Source of the DNA: an uncultured Caryophanales bacterium
GTDB taxonomy: Bacteria; Bacillota_I; Bacilli_A; RFN20; CAG-288
Assembly (NCBI GenBank): GCA_937896065.1
Contig: CALBLI010000034.1
Span: 1-19,501 of the forward strand
Length of the DNA stretch: 19,501 bases
Direction: 5' to 3'
Shown piece after piece: positions 7,679-15,357 of this stretch. Position numbers and translations under genes: made by a program. The notes below the pieces were generated by a model, which made no database searches, was not told the DNA's origin, and was given only the letters and a program-made list of their open reading frames with translations. Within the stretch, counting starts at the first letter, position 1; every line of letters starts with the position of its first letter.

Positions 7679-8809
7679 ATGGCAAAAAAAATACAGCAGA
7701 AACCAATAAGTAACTTAATAGACTACGTTTATAACTTTGGGATATGCCCATTTTCTGAACTACCATTTGTTATAAATGATGCTTTTGTTTTTTCGGCTGT
7801 ATCATACTTACCATTTGAAAACTGCAATATAAAAGTTGGTGATACATTACAAGATTTATGTATCAAACTTTTAGGAAAATTAAGATATAAAAAACAATTA
7901 GACTCAATGCAGATGGATAGAGTTTTTCTGTGTTTAGCACTTGTCAATTCAGATAGATTTTCAAAATTAAAAATAGTTAATATGAAGAATGTTTTATCTA
8001 ATGAAAAAACTACACAATATGCTGCTATTGCTTTTGCAGATGAAAAAAATTTATTTATTAATTTTAGAGGAACAGATAATACATTAATTGGCTGGCAAGA
8101 AGATTTATACATGGCCTGTTATGATACTTTATTTTCACATGAATTAGCTATTGATTTTCTAGAAGAAACTTTAAAAGAAAATGCACATGTTCGAAATTAT
8201 GTTTGTGGGCATTCGAAAGGTGGTAATTTAGCTCTCCATTCTTCATCGATGGCTGCTATAAAATATCAAAAGATGATAACTAATGTTATTTCAATTGATG
8301 GTCCAGGATTATTAAAAGAAATATTTTCCTCAGAAGGACACCAAAGAATTGAGAGCAGAGTTATTCATATAACTCCTCAAGATTGCGTTATTGGTGCTTT
8401 ACTGCATCATGAAAATATAGCATATGTTGCTAAATCTTATCCTGATAAAGATATGATAAACCAGCATGATTTGTATAGTTTTGAAACATCGGGTATTGGA
8501 TTAGTTGAACTTAAAGATAGAACGCCATTATCATATGTAGTTGAAATTTCGTTAGACGAGTTTTTAACCAAACTTGGAAAGAAAGATAAAAGAGTTGATT
8601 TTGTAAATGCTTTATTTCAAGCTATCTATGATATGGGTATAAAAGATTCAGATGAGATATTTAAGAACCCATATGGATTTATGCGTAATTTTTTATTTTT
8701 AAATCGAAAAAAAAGTAAAGATAAAACTAATTTAAATAAAATGTTAAGAGAATTCATGTCTATCTTTTCAAGAAATTTAATGACATATAAAAAAGATAAA
8801 ACATTATAA
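7679..8809 (+). CDS. DUF2974 (Mbeg1-like) alpha/beta hydrolase
   Basis: A 376-residue cytoplasmic protein of the DUF2974/Mbeg1-like family, a lipase-related alpha/beta hydrolase group common in Firmicutes. The centre carries NLFINFRGTDNTLIGWQED followed by the nucleophile elbow GHSKGGNLAL, with Ser179 as predicted nucleophile; a later ITPQDCVIG (Asp) and QHDLYSFE (His) are candidates for the rest of the triad. The N-terminal NLIDYV...FSELPFVINDAFVFS is also usual for the family. The physiological substrate is unknown. It begins six bases after lysS with only a weak AGAAG ribosome-binding site inside the lysS end, so coupling is likely. The basic C-terminal ~60 residues are polar and lack a membrane segment. 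Confidence 0.88.
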   Translation: MAKKIQQKPISNLIDYVYNFGICPFSELPFVINDAFVFSAVSYLPFENCNIKVGDTLQDLCIKLLGKLRYKKQLDSMQMDRVFLCLALVNSDRFSKLKIVNMKNVLSNEKTTQYAAIAFADEKNLFINFRGTDNTLIGWQEDLYMACYDTLFSHELAIDFLEETLKENAHVRNYVCGHSKGGNLALHSSSMAAIKYQKMITNVISIDGPGLLKEIFSSEGHQRIESRVIHITPQDCVIGALLHHENIAYVAKSYPDKDMINQHDLYSFETSGIGLVELKDRTPLSYVVEISLDEFLTKLGKKDKRVDFVNALFQAIYDMGIKDSDEIFKNPYGFMRNFLFLNRKKSKDKTNLNKMLREFMSIFSRNLMTYKKDKTL

Positions 8810-8824
8810 ATTGGAGATACTTAG

Positions 8825-9817
8825 ATGATTAAAAACCCATTAAATAAATTGTTTAAAAAAACTAAAGATTATAACTTGAATTCTAAGTATATATTAGAGG
8901 TAAGACACTTAGTAAAAAAGTATGGTAATTTAAAAGCTGTAAATGATATCAGTTTTGAAGTTGCTAGAGGTTCTTTGTTTGCTTTTTTAGGATTAAATGG
9001 TGCAGGGAAGTCAACAACTATTAATATTATTACATCTATTTTATTAAAAGATGATGGCAAGATTTTTATTGATGGTTTAGATTTAGATAAAAATGCTTAC
9101 AAGATAAAAAGTAAAATAGGAATAGTTTTTCAAAATTCAGTCTTAGATGATGCTTTATCGGCAAGACAGAATTTATCAATCAGATCTAAATATTATGGAA
9201 TAAATAAAAAAGACTGGAAAGAAAGAGAAAAAACATTAATTGATATGCTTGAACTTTCATCTTTTATAGATAGACCTGTTGGGAAATTATCAGGCGGTCA
9301 AAGAAGAAGAGTTGATATTGCAAGAGCAATGGTTCATAACCCTAAACTTCTTATTTTAGATGAACCAACAACAGGTTTAGATCCACAAACAAGATTATCG
9401 GTTTGGAATTTAATTAATTCGTTAAGAGAAAAAACTGGAATGACTGTCTTTTTGACGACCCACTACATGGAGGAAGCTGAAAAAGCTACCTACATTGTCA
9501 TTATGAATAAGGGCTCAATCATTGCTGAAGGAACGCCAAATGAATTGAAAAATAAATATTCAAGTGATTATGTTTTCATTTATTGTAGTGAAAAAGAAGA
9601 GATTAATGAAATGTTTACTAAAGAGAAGTTGAATTATTCATATAATAAAGATAATAATTATTATCAAGTAGAGGTTAAAAGTTCAGAAGAAGTTATTACA
9701 TTTATTAATTTGCATAAAGATATCGTCACCGATTTTGAAGTAGCTAAAGGAAACATGGATGATGTGTTTTTAAATGTAACAGGTATTAATAATTTAGGAG
9801 ATGTTAAAAATGACTAA
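8825..9817 (+). CDS. ABC-2 type exporter, ATP-binding subunit (DrrA/CcmA-like)
   Basis: A 330-residue ATPase. It shows Walker A GLNGAGKST (56-64), Q-loop Gln103, signature LSGGQ (155-159), Walker B LLILDEP with Glu180, D-loop GLDP and switch His213 in TTHYMEEAE. The ~100-residue tail after the nucleotide-binding domain (from EGTPNELKNKY) is the extension usual in DrrA-type subunits. GGAG at 8813-8816 precedes the start by eight bases. It overlaps the permease gene by eight bases, so the pair makes an exporter of the two-gene ABC-2 type; such pumps move drugs, lipids, peptides or wall precursors, and the substrate cannot be told from sequence. Confidence 0.94.
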   Translation: MIKNPLNKLFKKTKDYNLNSKYILEVRHLVKKYGNLKAVNDISFEVARGSLFAFLGLNGAGKSTTINIITSILLKDDGKIFIDGLDLDKNAYKIKSKIGIVFQNSVLDDALSARQNLSIRSKYYGINKKDWKEREKTLIDMLELSSFIDRPVGKLSGGQRRRVDIARAMVHNPKLLILDEPTTGLDPQTRLSVWNLINSLREKTGMTVFLTTHYMEEAEKATYIVIMNKGSIIAEGTPNELKNKYSSDYVFIYCSEKEEINEMFTKEKLNYSYNKDNNYYQVEVKSSEEVITFINLHKDIVTDFEVAKGNMDDVFLNVTGINNLGDVKND

Positions 9818-10874
9818 GGAACAAATAACGGAAGGAAGGCCAAATCAATTTAAAATATTCTTAACATTAACCAAAAGACATTTGATGGTTTATTTTAAAA
9901 ATGTTCCTATCGTCTTCTTTACTTTGATGGTGCCACTAGCCATACTATTAGTATATGCATTATTTTTAAGACCTATGGAAGTTGGGCAAATAAAAGATAT
10001 TATCAAGCAGTACGGAATAATTCTTGATGAGAACAACTCAGCTGATTTTGACACATTAAAAAAGATATACGCAATTGCCGATTGCTGGATGATGGCGGGT
10101 GTTTTATCAGTATCTTGTATAACAGTTTCATTAAATACAAACTATATCATGGTTAAAGACAAAGAAAATGATGCTAATAAGGATATGTTATCTTCACCAA
10201 TATCTTCAAAAACAATTATGGTTTCTTATTTTGCGTTCAATATAATTATCACTTTCTTAGTTATTTTTATTGTTTATGTAATTTGCCTTCTTTGGTTACT
10301 TGGATATAATGCCTATATGATCTCAACTACGGACTTTTTCATGATTATATTCATTTTGTTGCTATCAATAGTATCGGCTTCTCTTATGAATTTCTTTATT
10401 GCATCATTTATTAAAAGTGATTCCGTTTTATCAACGGTTGTTGCTATTTTTTCAGCAGCTATTGGTTTTTTAATTGGTGCATACTTACCAAATTCAATGA
10501 TGCCAAAATCAATAAGAAATGTCACAGCTTTTTTCCCTGGCACTTACTCGACATCGCTTCTTAGAAATTATTTCATGAGAAGGCCTCTCGATAAATTGGC
10601 TGTTGATTTAGGTAATATGAAATTCATGCAGGAACTAAGTTCAATGTTTGGCTTTGAAATCGATTTCTTTGGAATAAATGTTCAAAAACAAACAATGTCA
10701 CTTGTAATATTAGCATTTATAGGTATATTCTTAATATTAAATATATTATTTACTTCAAATAATATGTTTAAAGGACTGGTTAATAATGTTAAAAGAATTA
10801 AAAATCAGCCTAAGAAGACACTGACAAATGGATTGTTATCTAAAAAGGAGGAAAAAGTAGATGAAAATCAATAA
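9810..10874 (+). CDS. ABC-2 type exporter, membrane subunit
   Basis: A 354-residue permease with six predicted membrane helices: one near residues 30-53, an external or amphipathic section of about 40 residues, four clustered between about 90 and 225, and a last one near 290-312. The motif KDKENDANKDMLSSPIS before the third helix and FPGTYSTSLLRNYF after the fifth are typical of ABC-2 permeases. ATG 9801 lies directly on the GGAG (9797-9800), so ATG 9810, nine bases after it, is the likelier start. The last 14 bases overlap tldD, and its end carries the AAGGAGG site used by tldD, so exporter and protease expression are coupled. Confidence 0.92.
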   Translation: MTKEQITEGRPNQFKIFLTLTKRHLMVYFKNVPIVFFTLMVPLAILLVYALFLRPMEVGQIKDIIKQYGIILDENNSADFDTLKKIYAIADCWMMAGVLSVSCITVSLNTNYIMVKDKENDANKDMLSSPISSKTIMVSYFAFNIIITFLVIFIVYVICLLWLLGYNAYMISTTDFFMIIFILLLSIVSASLMNFFIASFIKSDSVLSTVVAIFSAAIGFLIGAYLPNSMMPKSIRNVTAFFPGTYSTSLLRNYFMRRPLDKLAVDLGNMKFMQELSSMFGFEIDFFGINVQKQTMSLVILAFIGIFLILNILFTSNNMFKGLVNNVKRIKNQPKKTLTNGLLSKKEEKVDENQ

Positions 10875-12252
10875 AAAAATTGCACTTCAAATACTCAATG
10901 AGTGTTTGAAAACTGGCGGTGATTATGCTGAAATTTATTATCAGGATAGCATAAAGGTTAATTATGTTAGAAGATATAAAAAAGTTTTTGCGTATTCTAA
11001 AAAACATGTTAATGGAGTAGGATTAAGAATTTTAAAAGATAATGAAGTTGTATATGGATATACAGCTGATTTATCTTCGAAAAATTTACTTGAACTCGCT
11101 TCTAATTTATCAATGGGATTTGATGGCAAACAAAAAGTGATTGTTGATGAATTGAAAGAAGAGAAACTGAAGAATTTTAATAAAATTAAAATTCCTCATG
11201 ATAGTTGGGACACTAATAAAAAATTTGATTATTTAAAAAGTGCTGAAGATGTTGCTTATAGTTATTCAAAACAAATTTCAGATGTTAGTTTGACTTTATT
11301 TGAAGAGGATGAGCATGTTGAAATATACAATTCAGAAGGAAAGATTTTTAAAGATGATCGTGTTAGAACTAGATTTGGATTTGCAGTTGTTGCAAGTGAT
11401 GGAAATCAATTTCAATCAGCTTTTGAAGGACCTGGTGCATCATTAGGTCTTGAATTACTTGAAAATTGTAACTCTAAAGAAATGGCGAAGAAAGTTGCTA
11501 AAACAGCTGTTGATTTATTGAATGCTAAAGATGGACCTAGTGGTGAATTACCTGTAGTCATTGGCAAAGGATTTGGTGGTGTTTTATTCCATGAAGCCTG
11601 CGGTCATCCTCTTGAAGGTAGTGCTATATCTCATGAAACTAGTCCATTTACCAAGCTATATGGTAAGAAAATCGCATCTGATATTGTCAATGCTATTGAT
11701 GATGGTACGATTGAAAATGGTTGGGGTACTGAAAATATTGATGATGAAGGCGTTAGACCAACCAAAAATCAACTCATCACTAATGGTATTTTGACTAACT
11801 ACATGGTTGATAGGTATACATCTAGAAGGATTAAAAATACTATTCCTACTGGTTCTTGTAGAAGAGAATCATATAAGTATCAACCTACAACTAGAATGAC
11901 AAATACATACATTGATAATGGAACTAGTACTAAGGAAGAGATTATTGCATCAGTTAAAAACGGCATCTATTGTGAAGGATTTACTGGTGGTCAAGTTGAT
12001 CCATCAACTGATCAGTTTATTTTTACATCATCGGTTTCATATATGATCAAAGATGGAAAAATAACTGATATTATTAAACCAGTATCACTTGTTGGATATG
12101 GATATGAAATTCTTCCTAAAATTACAATGATTGCAAATGATTTAGAGAGAGCAGCTGGTGTTTGTGGTGCTGCAAGTGGTGGATGCTATGTTGAAGTTGG
12201 CCAACCAACACTTCTTGTTTCTAGTATTTTAGTAGGAGGTAAAGGAGAATAG
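10861..12252 (+). CDS. tldD: TldD metalloprotease subunit
   Basis: A 463-residue TldD, the zinc-bearing half of the TldD/TldE heterodimer that degrades unfolded peptides and matures some ribosomal peptides (microcin B17 in E. coli). The active-site motif is FHEACGHPLEG with His244, Glu245 and His249; Cys435 in GVCGAASGG matches the third zinc ligand (Cys454 of E. coli). The C-terminus has VGQPTLLVSSILVGG. A strong AAGGAGG sits about eight bases before ATG within the permease end. It overlaps the permease by 14 bases and is one base from tldE. The link to an exporter suggests that its peptide substrate or product is exported, but no precursor gene is visible in the operon, where every gap is 15 bases or less. 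Confidence 0.93.
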   Translation: MKINKKIALQILNECLKTGGDYAEIYYQDSIKVNYVRRYKKVFAYSKKHVNGVGLRILKDNEVVYGYTADLSSKNLLELASNLSMGFDGKQKVIVDELKEEKLKNFNKIKIPHDSWDTNKKFDYLKSAEDVAYSYSKQISDVSLTLFEEDEHVEIYNSEGKIFKDDRVRTRFGFAVVASDGNQFQSAFEGPGASLGLELLENCNSKEMAKKVAKTAVDLLNAKDGPSGELPVVIGKGFGGVLFHEACGHPLEGSAISHETSPFTKLYGKKIASDIVNAIDDGTIENGWGTENIDDEGVRPTKNQLITNGILTNYMVDRYTSRRIKNTIPTGSCRRESYKYQPTTRMTNTYIDNGTSTKEEIIASVKNGIYCEGFTGGQVDPSTDQFIFTSSVSYMIKDGKITDIIKPVSLVGYGYEILPKITMIANDLERAAGVCGAASGGCYVEVGQPTLLVSSILVGGKGE

Positions 12253-12253
12253 T

Positions 12254-13582
12254 ATGAAAAAAATTAATTTTAAACCTTATTTTGAAAAAGCTAATAGTCT
12301 TAAATTAACACCATTTGAAATCTCATATTCTAGTTCAAGAACAACAACAGTATCAACATTTAATGGTAAAGTTGAAGCTCAAGAAATTGGAAATAATTCA
12401 TCTCTTACTGCCAAAGGTTTATTTGCCGGGAAATTAGGAATTTATTCACTTGATTCAATCAGTAAAAACTCTGTTGATGAACTTGTTGATGGCGTTTTTG
12501 AGGCTAGCAAATACGGCAAAGAAGAAGTCAAGGAACACTTTTATAAAAATAATGGAGCTAAGTATAAGAAAGTTAAGATAAATTACAATGATTTTGAAGA
12601 AGCAACTCTTATATCTCTTAGAAAAATAGCACTTGAGCTTGATGCACTTGTTTCTAAAAAGGATAAGAGAATTACCAAAATTGAAACAGCTATCAACATG
12701 GAAGAAAGTTTCTTTCAAAAGGAAAACGATTTAGGATTAAAATATTCAAATAAAAGTCATGGTTTTTCTGGGAGCATCAGTATCGTTGCTGAACAAGATG
12801 GTGAACCTAGAAGCTCGTATATTGTTTTTAAATCTTTTAAGAGTTTAGATGAACTGAAAGCTAATGCATTAAAGAAAATTGATGAACTTGTTTCATCATC
12901 AGTTGACTTCTTTAAGAGTGGACCAATCGCTTCAAAAACATATCGTGCTGTTTTATCACCAAGCGTAGTTGTTTCACTTCTTTCATTCTATGTTGAACAA
13001 TTATCTGCTAAAAGTGTTATAGAGCATCTTTCTATTTTTGAAAATAAACTTAATGAACAAATATGTTCTAAAAAATTAACGATTACGCACACACCTTTTA
13101 AACCATCTTTTAGTGCATCGTCAATTGATGCTGAAGGACACCCAACTAGTGAATTTAAAGTGATTAAAAATGGTGTTTTATTAAATTACTTCCATTCATT
13201 AGAAACGAGTTTAAAAATGAAGGTTGAAGATAATGGCTGTGGCAGTGGAAATGGCAATGCAAGTCCAATTTCATTGACAGTTAAAGAAGGTAAGAAAACT
13301 GTTGAAGACGGTTTTAAAACTATTAAAAATGGTGTCTATATTACCGATGTTAGTGGTTTAAATTCGGGTATAAATTCTCAAACATTAGATTTTTCATTAC
13401 CTTGTCAAGGATACCAGGTTAAAGATGGTGTTAAATCCAATGCTACATCAATGATTATTATTTCTGGTAATTTGAAAGACTTATTCTTCAATATTAAAGA
13501 GGTATTCAATGATGTTGAAGAGCATGGTGGAATTTTCTCACCATCATGCAGTGTTTCAAAAATTGCAGTTTCTGGTAAATAA
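12254..13582 (+). CDS. tldE: TldE/PmbA subunit of the TldD/TldE protease
   Basis: A 442-residue TldE (PmbA), the non-zinc partner of TldD. It lacks HExxH, as expected. It shows the paralogous fold: VSTFNGKVEAQEIG at the start, SIDAEGHPTSEFKVIKNGVL (the strand and turn preceding the substrate cleft), GNASPISL and the closing SKIAVSGK. AGGAG (12243-12247) is six bases before ATG, inside the end of tldD. Length is normal. It is the last gene of the lysS operon; its TAA is immediately followed, without a spacer, by the stop codon of the opposing SIR2 gene, so no terminator lies between them. Confidence 0.92.
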   Translation: MKKINFKPYFEKANSLKLTPFEISYSSSRTTTVSTFNGKVEAQEIGNNSSLTAKGLFAGKLGIYSLDSISKNSVDELVDGVFEASKYGKEEVKEHFYKNNGAKYKKVKINYNDFEEATLISLRKIALELDALVSKKDKRITKIETAINMEESFFQKENDLGLKYSNKSHGFSGSISIVAEQDGEPRSSYIVFKSFKSLDELKANALKKIDELVSSSVDFFKSGPIASKTYRAVLSPSVVVSLLSFYVEQLSAKSVIEHLSIFENKLNEQICSKKLTITHTPFKPSFSASSIDAEGHPTSEFKVIKNGVLLNYFHSLETSLKMKVEDNGCGSGNGNASPISLTVKEGKKTVEDGFKTIKNGVYITDVSGLNSGINSQTLDFSLPCQGYQVKDGVKSNATSMIIISGNLKDLFFNIKEVFNDVEEHGGIFSPSCSVSKIAVSGK

Positions 13583-14875
13583 TTACTGAATTTCTTTTAA
13601 GAAGCTGCCAATTTCTGAATAATCATCAATCCAAATAGTGATTAAATCATAAGTAAAGAAATAAGTAGTGATATCTTTAAAAACGCTGTCTGGATAATCT
13701 TTCTCTTTCTTGATGAAGATAAAGTTAAATTTTAAAGGGTTCCTTGCAAGTTCAAGGAGCCTTTTCATATCTGGATCTGTTAAAGATATACCAATGAAGA
13801 TGCAAGTATTAAATTTAAAGTCGTGGAGTTGCTTACTTATTGACCAAGAGTAAGGGTTGTTATATAAATAAAAATAATCACTTTCATTTAAAATAATAGA
13901 ATTAGTGAACTTTTTTTGCTGTTGGCAATTGTATGGCAGAAGACCATGGACATGGTAAATATCGACTTGACAAACTTTATTATTAAAGGCATAGTCATCA
14001 TAAATTGTTACATAATATATATTTTGCTTTCTTAATAAATATTCAAGATTAGTATCATAGTTATAAGTTATGACACTGATATGCTCTCTACTTTTAATAT
14101 AAGAAACTAGATTATATAAAGTTGAGGTTGAATCGTTGAAAGATTTTGCTTCTTTAAATTCGTATAGTTCTTTATTTAATGAATTATAAATATCAAAACC
14201 AGATGTTTTCAAAACCATAGAATTGGTAAATAGTTCTTTACCAACATAGTGGGAAATTTGTTTTTGAGACAAGGTGGAGCCTGAATAAAATTCATCGTTT
14301 AGTGCAGTTATTAGTCCATCCCAGTTTTTTGCTCCATAGTCTTCATTTATACCAGCTCCGATAACTAAATCAGTTGATATGTTGTGAGTAAAGAACTTAG
14401 CAAGCCAAATAGTAAATGTTCTAGCTGTATCATTATGTGTTTTTAGTGATTCTTTTTCAAGATAAGTGACAAGCTCACCAGTATTATGCTTTCTATTAAG
14501 TTTTGATTTAAATTCAATATGTTTACCATCTAGATACCCATTAGCAATGAAATTATAACCATCAAAATAGATATATAATCCTCTCTTTGGTTCCTTTGTT
14601 TTAAAAGTAAAAACATCATCAACTTCATATATATTTATAAAATCTTTCTTATCAATGTTATTTTTCTCACCTTTAGAAACAATATGAACAATATGTTTCT
14701 TCTCTTCTTCTTGAGTCGATATAATTGATTTAAAAGTGCATGATGGATCAAAATGAAAACCGAAAGAAACTAAAACTAGTGAATTGTAGTCAATGTTCTG
14801 AGCATAATATATGTATAATAAAACAAGTAAACATTTCTTTCTGTTTATATAATCACTTCTTGAATAATCATTCAT
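13583..14875 (-). CDS. SIR2-like protein with unrecognised N-terminal domain (probable NAD-linked defence)
   Basis: A 430-residue protein. I start it at ATG 14875 (MNDYSRS), which has GAGG at 14883-14886; the in-frame TTG at 14896 overlaps the expected transcript start and is unlikely. From about residue 168 it is a SIR2-like domain (SIR2_2 type): LVIGAGINEDYGAKNWDGLI (Gly173-Ala-Gly175, nucleotide-binding loop), ITYNYDTNLE (Asn272, Asp274), YHVHGLL (His308, His310) and FIGISLTDPDMKRLL (360-374). These are the NAD-handling residues; in phage-defence SIR2 proteins (Thoeris ThsA, DSR, SIR2-APAZ) they hydrolyse NAD to stop growth of infected cells. Residues 1-165 match nothing I know and have a beta-rich stretch (GLYIYFDGYNFIANGYLDGKHIEF). 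No membrane segment. No partner gene is adjacent, so it would be a single-gene system if it is defence. Confidence 0.82.
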   Translation of the reverse strand: MNDYSRSDYINRKKCLLVLLYIYYAQNIDYNSLVLVSFGFHFDPSCTFKSIISTQEEEKKHIVHIVSKGEKNNIDKKDFINIYEVDDVFTFKTKEPKRGLYIYFDGYNFIANGYLDGKHIEFKSKLNRKHNTGELVTYLEKESLKTHNDTARTFTIWLAKFFTHNISTDLVIGAGINEDYGAKNWDGLITALNDEFYSGSTLSQKQISHYVGKELFTNSMVLKTSGFDIYNSLNKELYEFKEAKSFNDSTSTLYNLVSYIKSREHISVITYNYDTNLEYLLRKQNIYYVTIYDDYAFNNKVCQVDIYHVHGLLPYNCQQQKKFTNSIILNESDYFYLYNNPYSWSISKQLHDFKFNTCIFIGISLTDPDMKRLLELARNPLKFNFIFIKKEKDYPDSVFKDITTYFFTYDLITIWIDDYSEIGSFLKEIQ

Positions 14876-14898
14876 ATATGTACCTCGCTTATTCAAAT

Positions 14899-14904
14899 AT
14901 TATA
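14899..14904 (-). promoter_or_regulatory. -10 box of the SIR2-like gene
   Basis: TATAAT on the minus strand, start point near 14892, leaving a leader of about 17 bases that contains the GAGG site. The -35 (TACACT at 14922-14927, 17-base spacing) is weak. Confidence 0.45.
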
Positions 14905-15009
14905 AGTTAAATAAAGAACATAGTGTAGCATTAAGAAACAATTATAAAGAATAGATATTATGTTAATTAATGGTTGTTTTAAAAATTACTCAAAATGGAT
15001 TAAAAAATC

Positions 15010-15038
15010 TTGAAAGAGATAATAAAGCTAATTATAAT
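15010..15038 (+). promoter_or_regulatory. Promoter of secG
   Basis: TTGAAA (15010-15015), a 17-base spacer and TATAAT (15033-15038), close to consensus. The transcript would start near 15045, with GGAG (15059-15062) five bases before the secG ATG. Confidence 0.75.
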
Positions 15039-15067
15039 AGTAAGGTTACAAATATTACGGAGATAAA

Positions 15068-15301
15068 ATGACAACAACTTGTGAAATAATACTTATTATA
15101 TTATCTTTTCTTATCGTTGCTGTTTGCTTGATGCAATCTGGTAAATCAGAAGGTGCTTCTGCTGCAGTTATGGGCGGTAATAAAATGAATATCTTTACTA
15201 GAACTAAAGAACGCGGCCCTGAAAAGATAATGACAATCATTACAGCGGTGCTAGTTATTGCTTTCTTTATTGTAGCTACACTCTGCAGTTTTGGACTTTA
15301 A
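15068..15301 (+). CDS. secG: Preprotein translocase subunit SecG
   Basis: A 77-residue inner-membrane protein with two membrane helices (about 4-22 and 54-74) joined by a cytoplasmic loop containing LMQSGKSEGASAAVMGG, the family's conserved stretch. SecG assists the SecYEG channel. Length is normal for Firmicutes. It comes first in the secG-rnr-smpB order known from Bacillus, but a terminator-like hairpin follows directly. The yvaK-type esterase that sits between secG and rnr in Bacillus is absent. Confidence 0.95.
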   Translation: MTTTCEIILIILSFLIVAVCLMQSGKSEGASAAVMGGNKMNIFTRTKERGPEKIMTIITAVLVIAFFIVATLCSFGL

Positions 15302-15313
15302 TTTTTAAAAAGT

Positions 15314-15336
15314 AAAGGGCTTAGGAGCCCTTTTTT
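15314..15336 (+). terminator. Intrinsic terminator or attenuator between secG and rnr
   Basis: AAAGGGCT (15314-15321) pairs with AGCCCTTT (15326-15333) around a four-base loop, followed by TTT. It starts 12 bases after the secG stop. The rnr ribosome-binding site is only nine bases beyond it and no promoter is visible between, so rnr expression must rely on read-through or processing. Confidence 0.8.
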
Positions 15337-15357
15337 AAATATATGGAGGTGTTTATT

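Noticed and set aside
14958..15011. Possible 17-residue peptide (ATG at 14958)
   Set aside because: No ribosome-binding site, no promoter placed for it, and no family; it overlaps the -35 element of secG.
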